The position numbers and the translations under genes were made by a program. Positions 18,535-27,552 of a DNA stretch of 64,000 bases are shown here, piece after piece (position 1 is the stretch's first letter; every line of letters begins with the position of its first letter). The notes under the pieces were generated by a model. It was not told the DNA's origin. It saw only the letters and a program-made list of their open reading frames with translations, and did no database searches. The stretch comes from Methyloradius sp035460505 (GTDB taxonomy: Bacteria; Pseudomonadota; Gammaproteobacteria; Burkholderiales; Methylophilaceae), in assembly GCA_035460505.1 (NCBI GenBank), contig DATHWP010000091.1, positions 24,995 to 88,994 on the forward strand. The letters run 5' to 3'.

Positions 18535-20478
18535 ATGAATTCATCCAATCTCGATCATATTTTCTCTGAGCAAGGCCCGCTAGCGGAGACCATTCCTGGT
18601 TACCGCATTCGTCGCCAGCAGCTTGAAATGGCGCAGGCGATAGAAGCGGCCATCAAGGGCAATCAGCAATTGGTGGCCGAGGCGGGTACAGGCACAGGCA
18701 AAACTTTTGCCTACCTCATACCTGCCTTACTCTCTGGCGGCAAAGTGATTATTTCCACTGGCACAAAGACGCTGCAAGACCAGCTATTCAATCGAGATTT
18801 ACCCGCCGTGCGCGATGCACTCAAGGTGCCAATTACTGTTGCCATGCTCAAGGGGCGCGCCAATTACGTCTGCCATTTTCACCTTGAACGCGCAATGAAC
18901 GAAGGCCGTTTTATCTCGCGTGAAGATGCCAACTACGTGCACAAGATCAAGGCCTTTGCCGAAAACAGCGGAACGGGTGACAAAAGCGAGCTGACCGATG
19001 TGCCTGAGAACGCCACCATCTGGCCAGCCGTCACCTCAACGCGCGATAACTGCATGGGGCAAGATTGCGCCTACTACAAAGACTGCTTTGTGATGGACGC
19101 CCGTAAGCGAGCGCTTGCTGCCGATGTCATCGTGGTCAATCACCACCTGTTTTTTGCCGATGTCATGCTGCGCGATGAAGGTGTGGCAGAATTGCTGCCC
19201 TCTGCCAATACCGTGATTTTCGATGAAGCGCATCAGCTACCGGAAGTCGCAGGCCTGTTCTTTGGTGATGATGTTTCAACGAGCCAATTAATGGAGCTGG
19301 CGCGCGATGCCCATGCTGAATTCATCACCACCGCCAAAGATTGCCTTGCGCTGCCTGAAGCTACTGCTGGGCTCGAGAAAGCCGTGCGTGATTTCAGGTT
19401 GATATTCACCTACGAAGGCTCGCGCATGCCAGTGCAAAAAGCCTTGGGCCTAACCAATTTTTTGCCGGCGTATGCGCTGATGCAAGAAAAACTTAAAACA
19501 TTGAGTGATGTGCTTGAGAGTCAGGCAGAGCGCGATCCTGCCATCGAAAACTGCTGGCAGCGCGGTTTGGCGCTGCAACAGAAACTCAATACATGGAAAG
19601 CCGCAGACAACACTAACCTGGTGCGCTGGGTAGAAGTTTTTACGCAATCCGTGCAGCTACATGCCACGCCACTCTCTGTGGCGGAAGGCTTTGGTAAACA
19701 GCTCAACGCACAACCCAGATCGTGGATATTTACCTCTGCTACGTTGGCTGTTAAAAGTGATTTCAGTCATTACCTTAGCCAAATGGGCTTGGAGCAAGCC
19801 ACCACAGGCTACTGGAATAGCCCGTTTGATTACGATCAACAGGCGCTGCTCTATGTGCCGCAAGGCATGCCTGAGCCCAGCAGCAGCATTTACACTGCAT
19901 CTGTTGCTGCTGCTGCTCTACCCGTGATTCAAGCCAGTGGCGGCCGTGCGTTTGTCTTATGTACCTCGTTGCGCGCCATGCGAGAAGTGCACAGCCTGCT
20001 CAAAGACGCCTTTGAAACCAATGGCCTTGAATACCCGCTACTCATGCAAGGCGATAGTTCACGCACTGAATTGCTGGAACGTTTCCGCAAACTGGGCAAT
20101 GCCGTACTGGTGGGTTCACAAAGCTTTTGGGAGGGCGTGGATGTGCGCGGCGAAGCTCTGTCTGCTGTCATCATTGATAAACTACCATTCGCACCACCAG
20201 ATGACCCAGTACTTGCTGCCCGCATTGATAAAATGAACAGCGAAGGCAAAAATGCGTTCATGGAATACCAGTTACCTTATGCCGTGATCACCCTAAAACA
20301 AGGCGCTGGCCGACTGATTCGCGACGAAGCCGACCGCGGCGTACTCATGATTTGCGATCCACGACTCATCAGCAAGCATTACGGTAAGCGCATCTGGCAA
20401 AGTCTGCCGCCATTCAAGCGCACCCGGGAATTAGCGGATGTTGAGGCTTTTTTTGAGCAGAACGTTCTGGTCGAGTAG
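18535..20478 (+). CDS. ATP-dependent DNA helicase, YoaA/DinG family (XPD-like)
   Basis: The frame is open from 18388, but the first 49 residues are hydrophobic and atypical; the start at 18535 ('MNSSNLDHIFSEQGPLAE') fits the family, though no Shine-Dalgarno is visible. About 647 residues. Walker A is 'AEAGTGTGKTFAY' and the DEAH box is 'FDEAHQLPEV'. Cysteines in 'RANYVCHFHLE' and 'DNCMGQDCAYYKDC' form the [4Fe-4S] site of the XPD-like helicases. The C-terminal helicase half has 'GSQSFWEGVDVRGE' and 'QGAGRLIRDEADRG'. It is a 5'-3' helicase acting in DNA repair or R-loop removal. It is divergent from the DUF2126 gene. Confidence 0.92.
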   Translation: MNSSNLDHIFSEQGPLAETIPGYRIRRQQLEMAQAIEAAIKGNQQLVAEAGTGTGKTFAYLIPALLSGGKVIISTGTKTLQDQLFNRDLPAVRDALKVPITVAMLKGRANYVCHFHLERAMNEGRFISREDANYVHKIKAFAENSGTGDKSELTDVPENATIWPAVTSTRDNCMGQDCAYYKDCFVMDARKRALAADVIVVNHHLFFADVMLRDEGVAELLPSANTVIFDEAHQLPEVAGLFFGDDVSTSQLMELARDAHAEFITTAKDCLALPEATAGLEKAVRDFRLIFTYEGSRMPVQKALGLTNFLPAYALMQEKLKTLSDVLESQAERDPAIENCWQRGLALQQKLNTWKAADNTNLVRWVEVFTQSVQLHATPLSVAEGFGKQLNAQPRSWIFTSATLAVKSDFSHYLSQMGLEQATTGYWNSPFDYDQQALLYVPQGMPEPSSSIYTASVAAAALPVIQASGGRAFVLCTSLRAMREVHSLLKDAFETNGLEYPLLMQGDSSRTELLERFRKLGNAVLVGSQSFWEGVDVRGEALSAVIIDKLPFAPPDDPVLAARIDKMNSEGKNAFMEYQLPYAVITLKQGAGRLIRDEADRGVLMICDPRLISKHYGKRIWQSLPPFKRTRELADVEAFFEQNVLVE

Positions 20479-20523
20479 TATTCAAACAATGGTAACGAAC
20501 TGAATAATTGAAGGAGAAATTTG

Positions 20524-21420
20524 ATGGCAACGATAGGGTTTATAGGCCTGGGTGCAATGGGCGAGGGCATGGCGAGCAATCTGCTTGCGGCTGGCTATGC
20601 GGTGCAGGTGTATAACCGCAGCGCCGAAAAAATCGCGCCTTTATTGAACAAAGGCGCTACCGCAGGCGCTACCCCAAAACTGGCAGCGACGGGCGCAGAT
20701 TTTGTGATCACCATGCTTTCAAATGATGCAGTGCTGGAAAGCGTGACATTGGGCGATGATGGCCTGCTTGCTGGCATGAAAGAAGGCGCGATTCATTTAT
20801 CAATGAGTACCGTTTCACCAGATATTTCGCGTAGATTGAGTGAAATTCACACACAACATAAAACCCATTATGTGACGTCCCCTGTCTTTGGTCGCCCAGA
20901 AATGGCCGCTACGAAAAAGCTGTGGATTTGTACTTCGGGTAATCCTTCGGCCGTTGCAAAAGCCAAACCTGTACAAGAGGCGATGAGTCAGGGCATATTT
21001 GAATTCGGAGAGGATGCTGGTGCGGCCAATATCGTGAAGCTCAGTGGCAACTTCATGATTGCCTCCTGTATGGAGGTATTAGGCGAAGTTGCTACGCTGG
21101 CTGAGAAAAATGGCATATCGCCAGAAGCGGTTTTGGGTATGCTGAGCTCCACTATTTTTGCCTGCCCTATGTACCAACGTTACAGCGATATTGTGCTGAA
21201 GCAGGATTTTGAACCTGGTTTCAAGATGGAACTGGCATTCAAAGATATGAATTTGGCACAAACCGTAGCGCTTAAAAGTGCCACACCTATGCCATTCCTC
21301 AGCATTGTGCAGCAGCGCATGTTGAGTGGCATTGCTGAAGGCCGGGCACAAAACGATTGGTCAGCGCTTTCACTTTCGGCAAGGCGCGATGCTGGTTTGC
21401 CGCTTTCACGATTTGCTTAA
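20524..21420 (+). CDS. NAD(P)-dependent beta-hydroxyacid dehydrogenase family oxidoreductase
   Basis: The ATG at 20524 follows AAGGAG at a good distance. The 298-residue protein begins with a Rossmann fold, 'GFIGLGAMGEGMASNLL', and has the substrate-site 'STVSPDISR' and the catalytic Lys segment 'ANIVKLSGNFM', all typical of 3-hydroxyisobutyrate/tartronate-semialdehyde/glyoxylate reductases. The exact substrate cannot be told from sequence. It stands between the helicase gene and tsaB, 6 bp before the latter, so it may lead the tsaB-rimI-udg operon. Confidence 0.88.
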   Translation: MATIGFIGLGAMGEGMASNLLAAGYAVQVYNRSAEKIAPLLNKGATAGATPKLAATGADFVITMLSNDAVLESVTLGDDGLLAGMKEGAIHLSMSTVSPDISRRLSEIHTQHKTHYVTSPVFGRPEMAATKKLWICTSGNPSAVAKAKPVQEAMSQGIFEFGEDAGAANIVKLSGNFMIASCMEVLGEVATLAEKNGISPEAVLGMLSSTIFACPMYQRYSDIVLKQDFEPGFKMELAFKDMNLAQTVALKSATPMPFLSIVQQRMLSGIAEGRAQNDWSALSLSARRDAGLPLSRFA

Positions 21421-21426
21421 TCAAGC

Positions 21427-22116
21427 ATGAAAATACTGGCACTCGATACCTCCACTGAATACCTGTCGCTTGCGTTATCGCTAGATGACAAAGTATTTAT
21501 GCGTGAATTGCTCGCGGGGCAAAGCCATTCGCAACGCATATTGCCGCTGCTGCGTGAGTTGCTGGATGAAGCGGGTGTTGAGTTAACTGATTTAGATGGC
21601 ATCGCTTTTGGAGCAGGGCCAGGCTCATTTACGGGCTTGCGCATAGGCTGTGGCGTTGCGCAGGGCTTGGCTTTTGGCGCGAATTTGCCTGTGGTTGGCG
21701 TCAGTACATTGTTGGCGCTTGCCCAAGCCAGTGGGGCTGACCATGTGATTGCCTGCCTCGATGCACGTATGGGCGAGGTTTATCATGCCGTGTATGTGAG
21801 AGAGAGTGATGGCTGGCAAACCTTGAATGAGCCTGGTCTATACAAACCAGAGGCCGTGCCTGATGTAGAAGGGGCTGGCTGGCTGGGCGTCGGCAGCGGT
21901 TGGGCAGTCTATCAGCCAGCATTGACGCAGTGTTACGCCTACCAGTTCAGCGATATTTCTGGTGATGTGTTCCCACATGCCAAAGCCATCGCCGAGCTTG
22001 CAATTCCCATGTTCGCTGCAGGGCTAGGTTTGCCAGCGGCAGAAGCTGCCCCTGTGTATATCCGCAATAAAGTCGCGCTGAAAACAGCTGAACGACTCGC
22101 TGCTAAAAGTCAGTAA
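21427..22116 (+). CDS. tsaB: tRNA N6-threonylcarbamoyladenosine biosynthesis protein TsaB
   Basis: This 229-residue ASKHA-fold protein begins 'KILALDTSTEYLSLAL' and has 'DGIAFGAGPGSFTGLRIG', the TsaB hallmark. TsaB forms a complex with TsaD and TsaE to make the t6A modification at position 37 of ANN-decoding tRNAs. The length matches the family. It is followed after 1 bp by rimI, a very common arrangement. tsaD and tsaE are not in this window. Confidence 0.95.
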   Translation: MKILALDTSTEYLSLALSLDDKVFMRELLAGQSHSQRILPLLRELLDEAGVELTDLDGIAFGAGPGSFTGLRIGCGVAQGLAFGANLPVVGVSTLLALAQASGADHVIACLDARMGEVYHAVYVRESDGWQTLNEPGLYKPEAVPDVEGAGWLGVGSGWAVYQPALTQCYAYQFSDISGDVFPHAKAIAELAIPMFAAGLGLPAAEAAPVYIRNKVALKTAERLAAKSQ

Positions 22117-22117
22117 A

Positions 22118-22591
22118 ATGGCAGTCATGACCAAATCGGATATTTTAGCTAATCTGGCATTTCGCCCCATGCAGTTGGCGGATGTGGATGCCGTCATGGT
22201 GATCGAGCCGACGATTTTCCCGTATCCATGGTCACGCGGCAATTTCACTGATTCGCTGAATTCTGGCTATAGCTGTTGGGTGACTGAACATGATGGACAA
22301 ATCATGGGCTATGCCGTGTTGATGATGGTGCTGGATGAAGCACATATACTCAATATCAGTATCGCCAAGCCTCATCAGGGGCGTGGATTCGGACGGGATT
22401 TAATCATGCATATGATAGACATCGCGCGCCAGCGTAATGCGCTCAATATGTTCCTCGAAGTGCGGCCATCAAACCAGTCGGCCATTGGTTTGTATGAAAG
22501 CATAGGTTTTAACGAAATGGCGATACGCCGTAACTATTATCCTGCCGCAAATGGTCGTGAAGATGCAGTGCTGATGGGCTTGGCGTTATGA
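22118..22591 (+). CDS. rimI: Ribosomal protein S18-alanine N-acetyltransferase RimI
   Basis: This is a 157-residue GNAT acetyltransferase. It has 'DVDAVMVIEPTIFPYPWS' near the N-terminus, the acetyl-CoA loop 'HQGRGFGRDLI' and the C-terminal 'LYESIGFNEMAIRRNYY' block typical of RimI. It acetylates the N-terminal Ala of ribosomal protein S18, and possibly other proteins. A second ATG at residue 4 is possible. It starts 1 bp after tsaB and overlaps the downstream uracil-DNA glycosylase by 4 bases (ATGA). Confidence 0.94.
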   Translation: MAVMTKSDILANLAFRPMQLADVDAVMVIEPTIFPYPWSRGNFTDSLNSGYSCWVTEHDGQIMGYAVLMMVLDEAHILNISIAKPHQGRGFGRDLIMHMIDIARQRNALNMFLEVRPSNQSAIGLYESIGFNEMAIRRNYYPAANGREDAVLMGLAL

Positions 22592-23436
22592 GTTTGACGC
22601 GTGATGATATGTTGCGGGAGCTTGAGCTACTACCTGCTTGGCAGTTGCGTCAACCCGTGGCTAAGCCTGTTGTAGCAATATCGCCTGAAGTTATAGAACT
22701 GCCAACAATGGCTGAACCAGAAGTTAAAGCTGCTACTGCGCAGTTTGAGGAATTACCAGCTACAGAGCTAATCGAAGCCGAGGCTATTGCAGAAGTAGTA
22801 GAAACCAGTCTGCCTGCTTTGGACGTCACGCTGGGCCAAGGCCGTCGCGAAGCTATCATGCAGCTTGACTGGCAAGGCGTGCAAGATTGTGTGGCCAATT
22901 GTCAGGCGTGTGATCTGGCCAAGACACGTACGCAAACCGTCTTTGGCGTAGGTGACCCGAATGCAGAATGGTTGATTGTGGGCGAAGCACCAGGGTCAGA
23001 AGAAGACCGCAAGGGCGAACCTTTTGTCGGTCAGGCAGGCAAGTTGCTCGATAACATGCTGGCAGCTATCAAACTTAAACGCGGACAGAATGTATTTATC
23101 GCAAATGTGCTGAAATGTCGCCCGCCAGAAAACCGTAATCCACATGCGGATGAAGTTGCAATGTGCGATCCATTTTTAAAACGCCAAGTCGAACTGATCA
23201 AGCCCAAGCTGATTATCGCACTGGGCAAGTTTGCTGCGCAGTCACTGCTGGGTTCGGAAGATACGATCTCATCCATGCGTGGCAAGCTGCATGATTTTCA
23301 TGGCGTGCCTGTTGTGGTGACGTATCACCCTGCCTATTTATTGCGTAGCTTGCCTGAGAAGGCCAAAGCGTGGGAAGACCTTTGCTTTGCCAATAAAACC
23401 ATGGCTGGCTTGGTGGCGTCCGCTGACCCATCTTAA
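22588..23436 (+). CDS. Type 4 uracil-DNA glycosylase (Fe-S)
   Basis: This is a 282-residue protein. The catalytic domain (about 95-275) has the family-4 signature: Cys pair 'CQACDLAKTRTQTVFG', the uracil-binding 'GEAPGSEEDRKGEPFVGQAG', 'IANVLKCRPPENRNP' and the final 'TYHPAYLLR'. Four cysteines ('C..C', 'LKC' and 'MCDPF') can bind [4Fe-4S]. It removes uracil from DNA. The first about 90 residues are a Glu/Ala/Pro-rich, low-complexity extension of unknown role, a common feature in betaproteobacteria. It is translationally coupled to rimI. Confidence 0.93.
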   Translation: MSLTRDDMLRELELLPAWQLRQPVAKPVVAISPEVIELPTMAEPEVKAATAQFEELPATELIEAEAIAEVVETSLPALDVTLGQGRREAIMQLDWQGVQDCVANCQACDLAKTRTQTVFGVGDPNAEWLIVGEAPGSEEDRKGEPFVGQAGKLLDNMLAAIKLKRGQNVFIANVLKCRPPENRNPHADEVAMCDPFLKRQVELIKPKLIIALGKFAAQSLLGSEDTISSMRGKLHDFHGVPVVVTYHPAYLLRSLPEKAKAWEDLCFANKTMAGLVASADPS

Positions 23437-23449
23437 GCCTTTGGGCCAT

Positions 23450-23475
23450 AACGGCTGACTTAGTCCGTTTTTCTC
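23450..23475 (+). terminator. Weak hairpin with T-tract before proS
   Basis: A 5-bp stem (AACGG at 23450-23454 and CCGTT at 23465-23469) with a 10-nt loop runs into TTTTTCTC. It would end the tsaB-rimI-udg transcript, but the stem is short. Confidence 0.4.
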
Positions 23476-23521
23476 TATAAAATCCAACCCTTAACTTTTC
23501 TGACAGATTAAAAGAGCACTC

Positions 23522-25228
23522 ATGCGCGCATCCCGATTTTTTCTCAATACACAAAAAGAAGCACCACAAGAAGCTGAACTGATCAGCCATAGACTGATGC
23601 TGCGTGCAGGCTTGATCAAGCGCTTGGGTTCAGGTTTATACACTTGGATGCCGCTAGGTTTGCGTGTGTTGCGCAAAGTTGAAGCGATAGTGCGTGAGGA
23701 AATGAATAATGCTGGTGCGCTTGAGCTCTTGATGCCTGCCGTGCAGCCAAAAGAGCTATGGGAAGAGACTGGTCGCTGGGCCGTATTCGGCCCACAAATG
23801 CTCAAGATCAAAGATAGACACGATAGGGATTTTTGCTTTGGGCCTACGCATGAAGAAGTGATTACCGATCTGGCGCGCCGTGAGATCAAAAGCTACAAGC
23901 AGCTACCGCTGAATTTTTACCAGGTACAGACCAAGTTCCGCGACGAGATACGCCCACGTTTCGGCGTGATGCGCGCGCGCGAGTTTTTGATGAAAGATGC
24001 TTACTCATTCCACACCGACTTAACCTCTCTCGAACAAACCTATGAAACCATGTATCAGGCCTATAGCAATGTATTTACGCGCTTAGGCTTGAAATTCCGC
24101 GCTGTGCGTGCCGATACAGGCGCGATTGGTGGCGATGGTTCGCATGAGTTTCATGTGCTGGCAGACTCAGGTGAGGATGCGCTCGCGTATTGCCCAACAT
24201 CAGATTACGCAGCCAATGTGGAATTAGCTGAAGGCTTGCCAACTGTTAGCGTGCGTCCAGCAGCTACTGAAGCCATGCATGAAGTTGAAACCCCTAAGCA
24301 AACCACTTGTGAGCAAGTGGCAGCTTTGTTGGGCATTGATGTCACCCGCACAGTGAAATCAATCGCGCTGGTGGCTAATGGTAAATTCTATTTATTGCTG
24401 CTGCGTGGCGATCACAGTCTGAATGAGATCAAGGTTGGCAAGATTGATGGTCTGCAAGATTTCAGGTTTGCTTCTGAAGAAGAAATCCGCACTCACCTGA
24501 ATTGCCCACCAGGCTTTATCGGCCCAGTAGCTGTTTCGCAAAATGTCATTATCGTTGCCGATAAAACTGTGGCGGTAATGAGTGATTTTGTTTGCGGTGC
24601 AAACAAGCCTAAATACCATTTGGCGGGCGTTAATTTTGGCCGCGATCTGCCAGAAGCTTTGGTTGTGGCTGATATTCGTAATGTAGTCACAGGCGACCCT
24701 AGCCCAGATGGCAAGGGTACGCTGGAGCTTTGCCGTGGTATTGAAGTCGGTCATATATTCCAGCTGCGTACTAAATACGCACAAGCGATGGAGGCGACCT
24801 ACCTTGATGAAAATGGCCAGAAGCAGATCATGGAAATGGGTTGTTATGGCATTGGCGTCTCCCGTATTGTCGGCGCTGCAATTGAGCAAGGTAACGATGA
24901 GCGTGGCATTATCTTCCCTGCCAGTATGGCGCCATTCCAAGTGGCGATTGCACCTATTGGCTTTGATAAGAGCGAGGAAGTAAAAGCCGAAGCTCTTCAT
25001 CTCTACAAGCAACTGCAGGAGCTGGGCGTGGATGTGTTGCTGGATGACCGAGGTGAACGCCCAGGTGTCATGTTTGCAGAGATGGAGTTGATGGGCATTC
25101 CGCATCGAGTGGTGATTGGTGAGCGTGGCCTGAAAGAAAGTACTGTGGAATATCAGGGGCGGACTGATGCATCTGCACAAACTGTTGGCCTCAAAGATAT
25201 TGTCAGCAAGCTCCAATCTGTTTTGTGA
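23522..25228 (+). CDS. proS: Prolyl-tRNA synthetase
   Basis: This 568-residue class II synthetase is of the bacterial (ProS type 1) form with an inserted editing domain (about 235-380). Motif 1 region 'RSGLYTWMPLGLRV'-like is seen as 'LGSGLYTWMPLGLRVLRK'. Motif 2 includes 'YQVQTKFRDEIRPRFG', and motif 3 includes 'MGCYGIGVSRIVGAAIEQ'. The anticodon-binding domain is at the C-terminus. It charges tRNA-Pro. The start follows a short intergenic region after the glycosylase gene. The stop overlaps the following gene (TGATG). Confidence 0.97.
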   Translation: MRASRFFLNTQKEAPQEAELISHRLMLRAGLIKRLGSGLYTWMPLGLRVLRKVEAIVREEMNNAGALELLMPAVQPKELWEETGRWAVFGPQMLKIKDRHDRDFCFGPTHEEVITDLARREIKSYKQLPLNFYQVQTKFRDEIRPRFGVMRAREFLMKDAYSFHTDLTSLEQTYETMYQAYSNVFTRLGLKFRAVRADTGAIGGDGSHEFHVLADSGEDALAYCPTSDYAANVELAEGLPTVSVRPAATEAMHEVETPKQTTCEQVAALLGIDVTRTVKSIALVANGKFYLLLLRGDHSLNEIKVGKIDGLQDFRFASEEEIRTHLNCPPGFIGPVAVSQNVIIVADKTVAVMSDFVCGANKPKYHLAGVNFGRDLPEALVVADIRNVVTGDPSPDGKGTLELCRGIEVGHIFQLRTKYAQAMEATYLDENGQKQIMEMGCYGIGVSRIVGAAIEQGNDERGIIFPASMAPFQVAIAPIGFDKSEEVKAEALHLYKQLQELGVDVLLDDRGERPGVMFAEMELMGIPHRVVIGERGLKESTVEYQGRTDASAQTVGLKDIVSKLQSVL

Positions 25229-25833
25229 TGCACAAACGGCTTAGCTTCTATCTGGTTCTAGTTGCTGTATTGTTTAGCACAGCCGCTATTGCTGGTGGGC
25301 AAAAAGAAGAACCCTTGTCCAACAGCGTAAAAGCGCTGATGCAAAAATCAATCAGTGACCAAGCCACGCCCAAGACCATATTTGCCAGTGAAGTAGAAGG
25401 GCAGATATGGTTGAAAGAGATGTCCAATCGTCTCAAAGCGCGCATGCCAGACCAGGATATGCGCGAAGATTTTTTGCGTACGGTCTATTATGAAGCCACG
25501 CGCGCAGGTCTGGATCCACAGCTTGTCTTAGGTCTGATTCAGGTGGAAAGCGGCTTCAAGAAATATGCAGTATCTTCAGTCGGCGCGCGTGGCTATATGC
25601 AGGTGATGCCGTTCTGGGTGAATAGCATCGGCGCGCCTGACCATAACCTGTTTCATTTAAAGCTCAACCTGCGTTATGGATGCACCATTTTGCGGCACTA
25701 TATTGATATGGAAAATGGTGATCTGTATCGCGCCTTAGGCCGCTACAACGGCAGCCTTGGGCAGCCTGAATACCCGACGATGGTGGTCGGGGCCTGGAAG
25801 AAAAACTGGAGTTACGGCTCCCTGACGTTCTAA
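25228..25833 (+). CDS. Exported lytic transglycosylase (SLT domain)
   Basis: The ATG at 25228 overlaps the proS stop; a GTG three bases earlier is also possible. The protein of about 201 residues has a signal peptide ('LVLVAVLFSTAAIA') and one SLT domain. The catalytic Glu is in 'LVLGLIQVESGFKKYA', followed by 'GARGYMQVMPFW' and 'LGRYNGS'. It cleaves the glycan strands of peptidoglycan to 1,6-anhydro products in the periplasm. The coupling with proS is widespread in betaproteobacteria and is probably only transcriptional. Confidence 0.92.
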   Translation: MHKRLSFYLVLVAVLFSTAAIAGGQKEEPLSNSVKALMQKSISDQATPKTIFASEVEGQIWLKEMSNRLKARMPDQDMREDFLRTVYYEATRAGLDPQLVLGLIQVESGFKKYAVSSVGARGYMQVMPFWVNSIGAPDHNLFHLKLNLRYGCTILRHYIDMENGDLYRALGRYNGSLGQPEYPTMVVGAWKKNWSYGSLTF

Positions 25834-26005
25834 TCCGCTTTTCCGCTTTGCACTTTGGTGGTGCATGGCTATTCCATTCTGCACCATTCCATACTAGTAT
25901 CTCCCTGTAGCCTGATTCAAGTTGGGTATTCTAATAATCTTTACCATCTTGGTCTGGTTATAGTTGTGCCATAAAACTTCAAAAAACTTGAATGAGGAGC
26001 TATGT

Positions 26006-26527
26006 ATGTCAAAATTATCCGCACTATCTCTCAGTATTGCTTTGCTTGGTGGAGTCTGGGCCTATCTTGCGCTTGGGCCGCTCTCTGGTTTTGTATTGGT
26101 ATGGGCTGGTTTTATCGCTTGGGGATGTTACTTTCATACAGGCGCTGATAATGCTGCTTTACAAAAAACCATTGCGGGTACTATCTATGGTGCCGTGCTT
26201 GCCTGGGTAGCATTACTGTTGGTTGTGCATAATCCAACTGGATTGCCAGCACCATTGTGGCCAGCTATCGTTGTTGCCGTGACCGTATTCTTCCTGGTCA
26301 TTATGGCAGGCTGCAATCTGTTATCCGTGGTTCCAGCCAATGTATATGGCTATGCAGCGACTGTTGCATATTCACTGCAAACGCCGACAGCCGATGGTGT
26401 AGGTCCATTAGCTAGTTTGACCTTAGTGAATTTTGCTAACCCACTCATCCTGCTTTCTGTTTCATTCGTGGTAGGAGCGATATTTGGTTTGGCGTCAGGT
26501 AAGCTTTCGGGCGTGCTGGCAAAATAA
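26006..26527 (+). CDS. DUF1097 family integral membrane protein
   Basis: The ATG at 26006 follows GAGGAG at 6 nt; the longer frame from 25964 adds a non-hydrophobic tail and is rejected. The 173-residue protein is almost wholly membrane: about six hydrophobic segments, starting 'LSALSLSIALLGGVWAYLAL'. It resembles DUF1097 proteins such as E. coli YcdZ/YahC-like inner-membrane proteins of unknown function. It stands alone between the transglycosylase gene (172 bp upstream) and a strong terminator. Confidence 0.7.
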   Translation: MSKLSALSLSIALLGGVWAYLALGPLSGFVLVWAGFIAWGCYFHTGADNAALQKTIAGTIYGAVLAWVALLLVVHNPTGLPAPLWPAIVVAVTVFFLVIMAGCNLLSVVPANVYGYAATVAYSLQTPTADGVGPLASLTLVNFANPLILLSVSFVVGAIFGLASGKLSGVLAK

Positions 26528-26543
26528 GCTAGGCTGAATAAAT

Positions 26544-26569
26544 AAAAAACCGCCAGAAGGCGGTTTTTT
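26544..26569. terminator. Bidirectional intrinsic terminator
   Basis: A perfect inverted repeat, AAAAAACCGCC / GGCGGTTTTTT, with an AGAA loop lies between convergent genes. It has a T-run on both strands. Confidence 0.9.
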
Positions 26570-26590
26570 ATTGGTGCTAATTACTTGGAG

Positions 26591-27475
26591 TTATTTGACC
26601 TGATCAGAAAACTTAAAGCCGTAGTAAGTACCAAATTCGCCCAAGGTTTCGTAATACACAAACATCAATCCATTAGCATAGCCCAAACCATTGTAGTGGT
26701 TCTTGGCACGCAATTTGAGGTCTGTCGGTAATGCACTCTTGCTGACAAACTGTCCATTTTTATCAAATACCAGAATGGCCTTATGGTCGATATCAAGCAC
26801 TGCAAGTTCTTCTCCAGCAAGCCCTGTATAGGCAACATAATGGTCGCTGATGTCATCAGGTTTAGCGCCTGCAGCACTTAAATCAAGTTTCAGTTCACCG
26901 ACTTTTTCTCGGCTTTTTAAATCCACTATTCGTACGACATTGCCGCGTTCCTGTTTGGCGTAGTACAGCTTGTCTGTGGCATCGTAAGTCGGCATGGTGG
27001 CAGCATCGCCAAAGGCGGGGTTATAGGCAAACACGTCTTTAGAGCTACCAAGCAGGTTGCCTTTGTCATCGAGATCCAAGCTAAAAATGCCTGTGTTAGG
27101 TGCAAAACCCGCGTCGCTTGAGATGTTGTAAGTGATGGTTTCCAGTTGTTTTGAGTTTGGGTTGAAATATAGTGAACGGTTGTTATAGCCGGGGCTGGAA
27201 GTCTGCAGATGCACACCATCCGCACTATACACATGGACTTGTGATTTGGAGTTGGTGTCGTCCTCCCCCGGCACTGGGCCGAGGCCGCCATCTGCAACGT
27301 AATAGCGATTGTATTGTGCGATATAGGCAACCGTCATTGGTCTGGAGGTAGGCTCGCTCACCAGTGGCATTTTGATAACCAATAAGGCTTCTGCCAATAC
27401 TTGAGCATTGGCGAGTGGTATGTGCAATAGCCATACCGACATAGTCGCACTGGCAATGATATTGGTGAATCGCAT
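26591..27475 (-). CDS. Exported protein, probable beta-propeller, unknown function
   Basis: This 294-residue protein has a signal peptide ('ASATMSVWLLHIPLANA', cleavage near residue 24). The mature part has spaced segments such as 'QVHVYSADGVHL', 'GIFSLDLDDKGNLLG', 'NVVRIVDLKSREKVGEL' and 'AILVFDKNGQFVSK' that look like blades of a YncE/NHL-type propeller. There is no recognisable catalytic motif. It is a single-gene unit read toward the terminator at 26544, and queA lies upstream on the same strand. Confidence 0.55.
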   Translation of the reverse strand: MRFTNIIASATMSVWLLHIPLANAQVLAEALLVIKMPLVSEPTSRPMTVAYIAQYNRYYVADGGLGPVPGEDDTNSKSQVHVYSADGVHLQTSSPGYNNRSLYFNPNSKQLETITYNISSDAGFAPNTGIFSLDLDDKGNLLGSSKDVFAYNPAFGDAATMPTYDATDKLYYAKQERGNVVRIVDLKSREKVGELKLDLSAAGAKPDDISDHYVAYTGLAGEELAVLDIDHKAILVFDKNGQFVSKSALPTDLKLRAKNHYNGLGYANGLMFVYYETLGEFGTYYGFKFSDQVK

Positions 27476-27552
27476 GGCTTAAGCCTCTTTAGTTGTTATG
27501 TGGTTGAGTGGTGCTGTATTCGTGCTGTTTTGTACAACAGAGTTCCCACGCA

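Noticed and set aside
24392..25216. 274-residue minus-strand frame inside proS
   Set aside because: It is fully antisense to proS, with His/Gln/Thr-rich low-meaning sequence; long shadow frames are common opposite conserved genes.
25859..25886. Hairpin after the lytic transglycosylase gene as a terminator
   Set aside because: A 7-bp stem (TGGTGCA/TGCACCA) is present but no T-tract follows and the loop is long, so it was not listed as a terminator.
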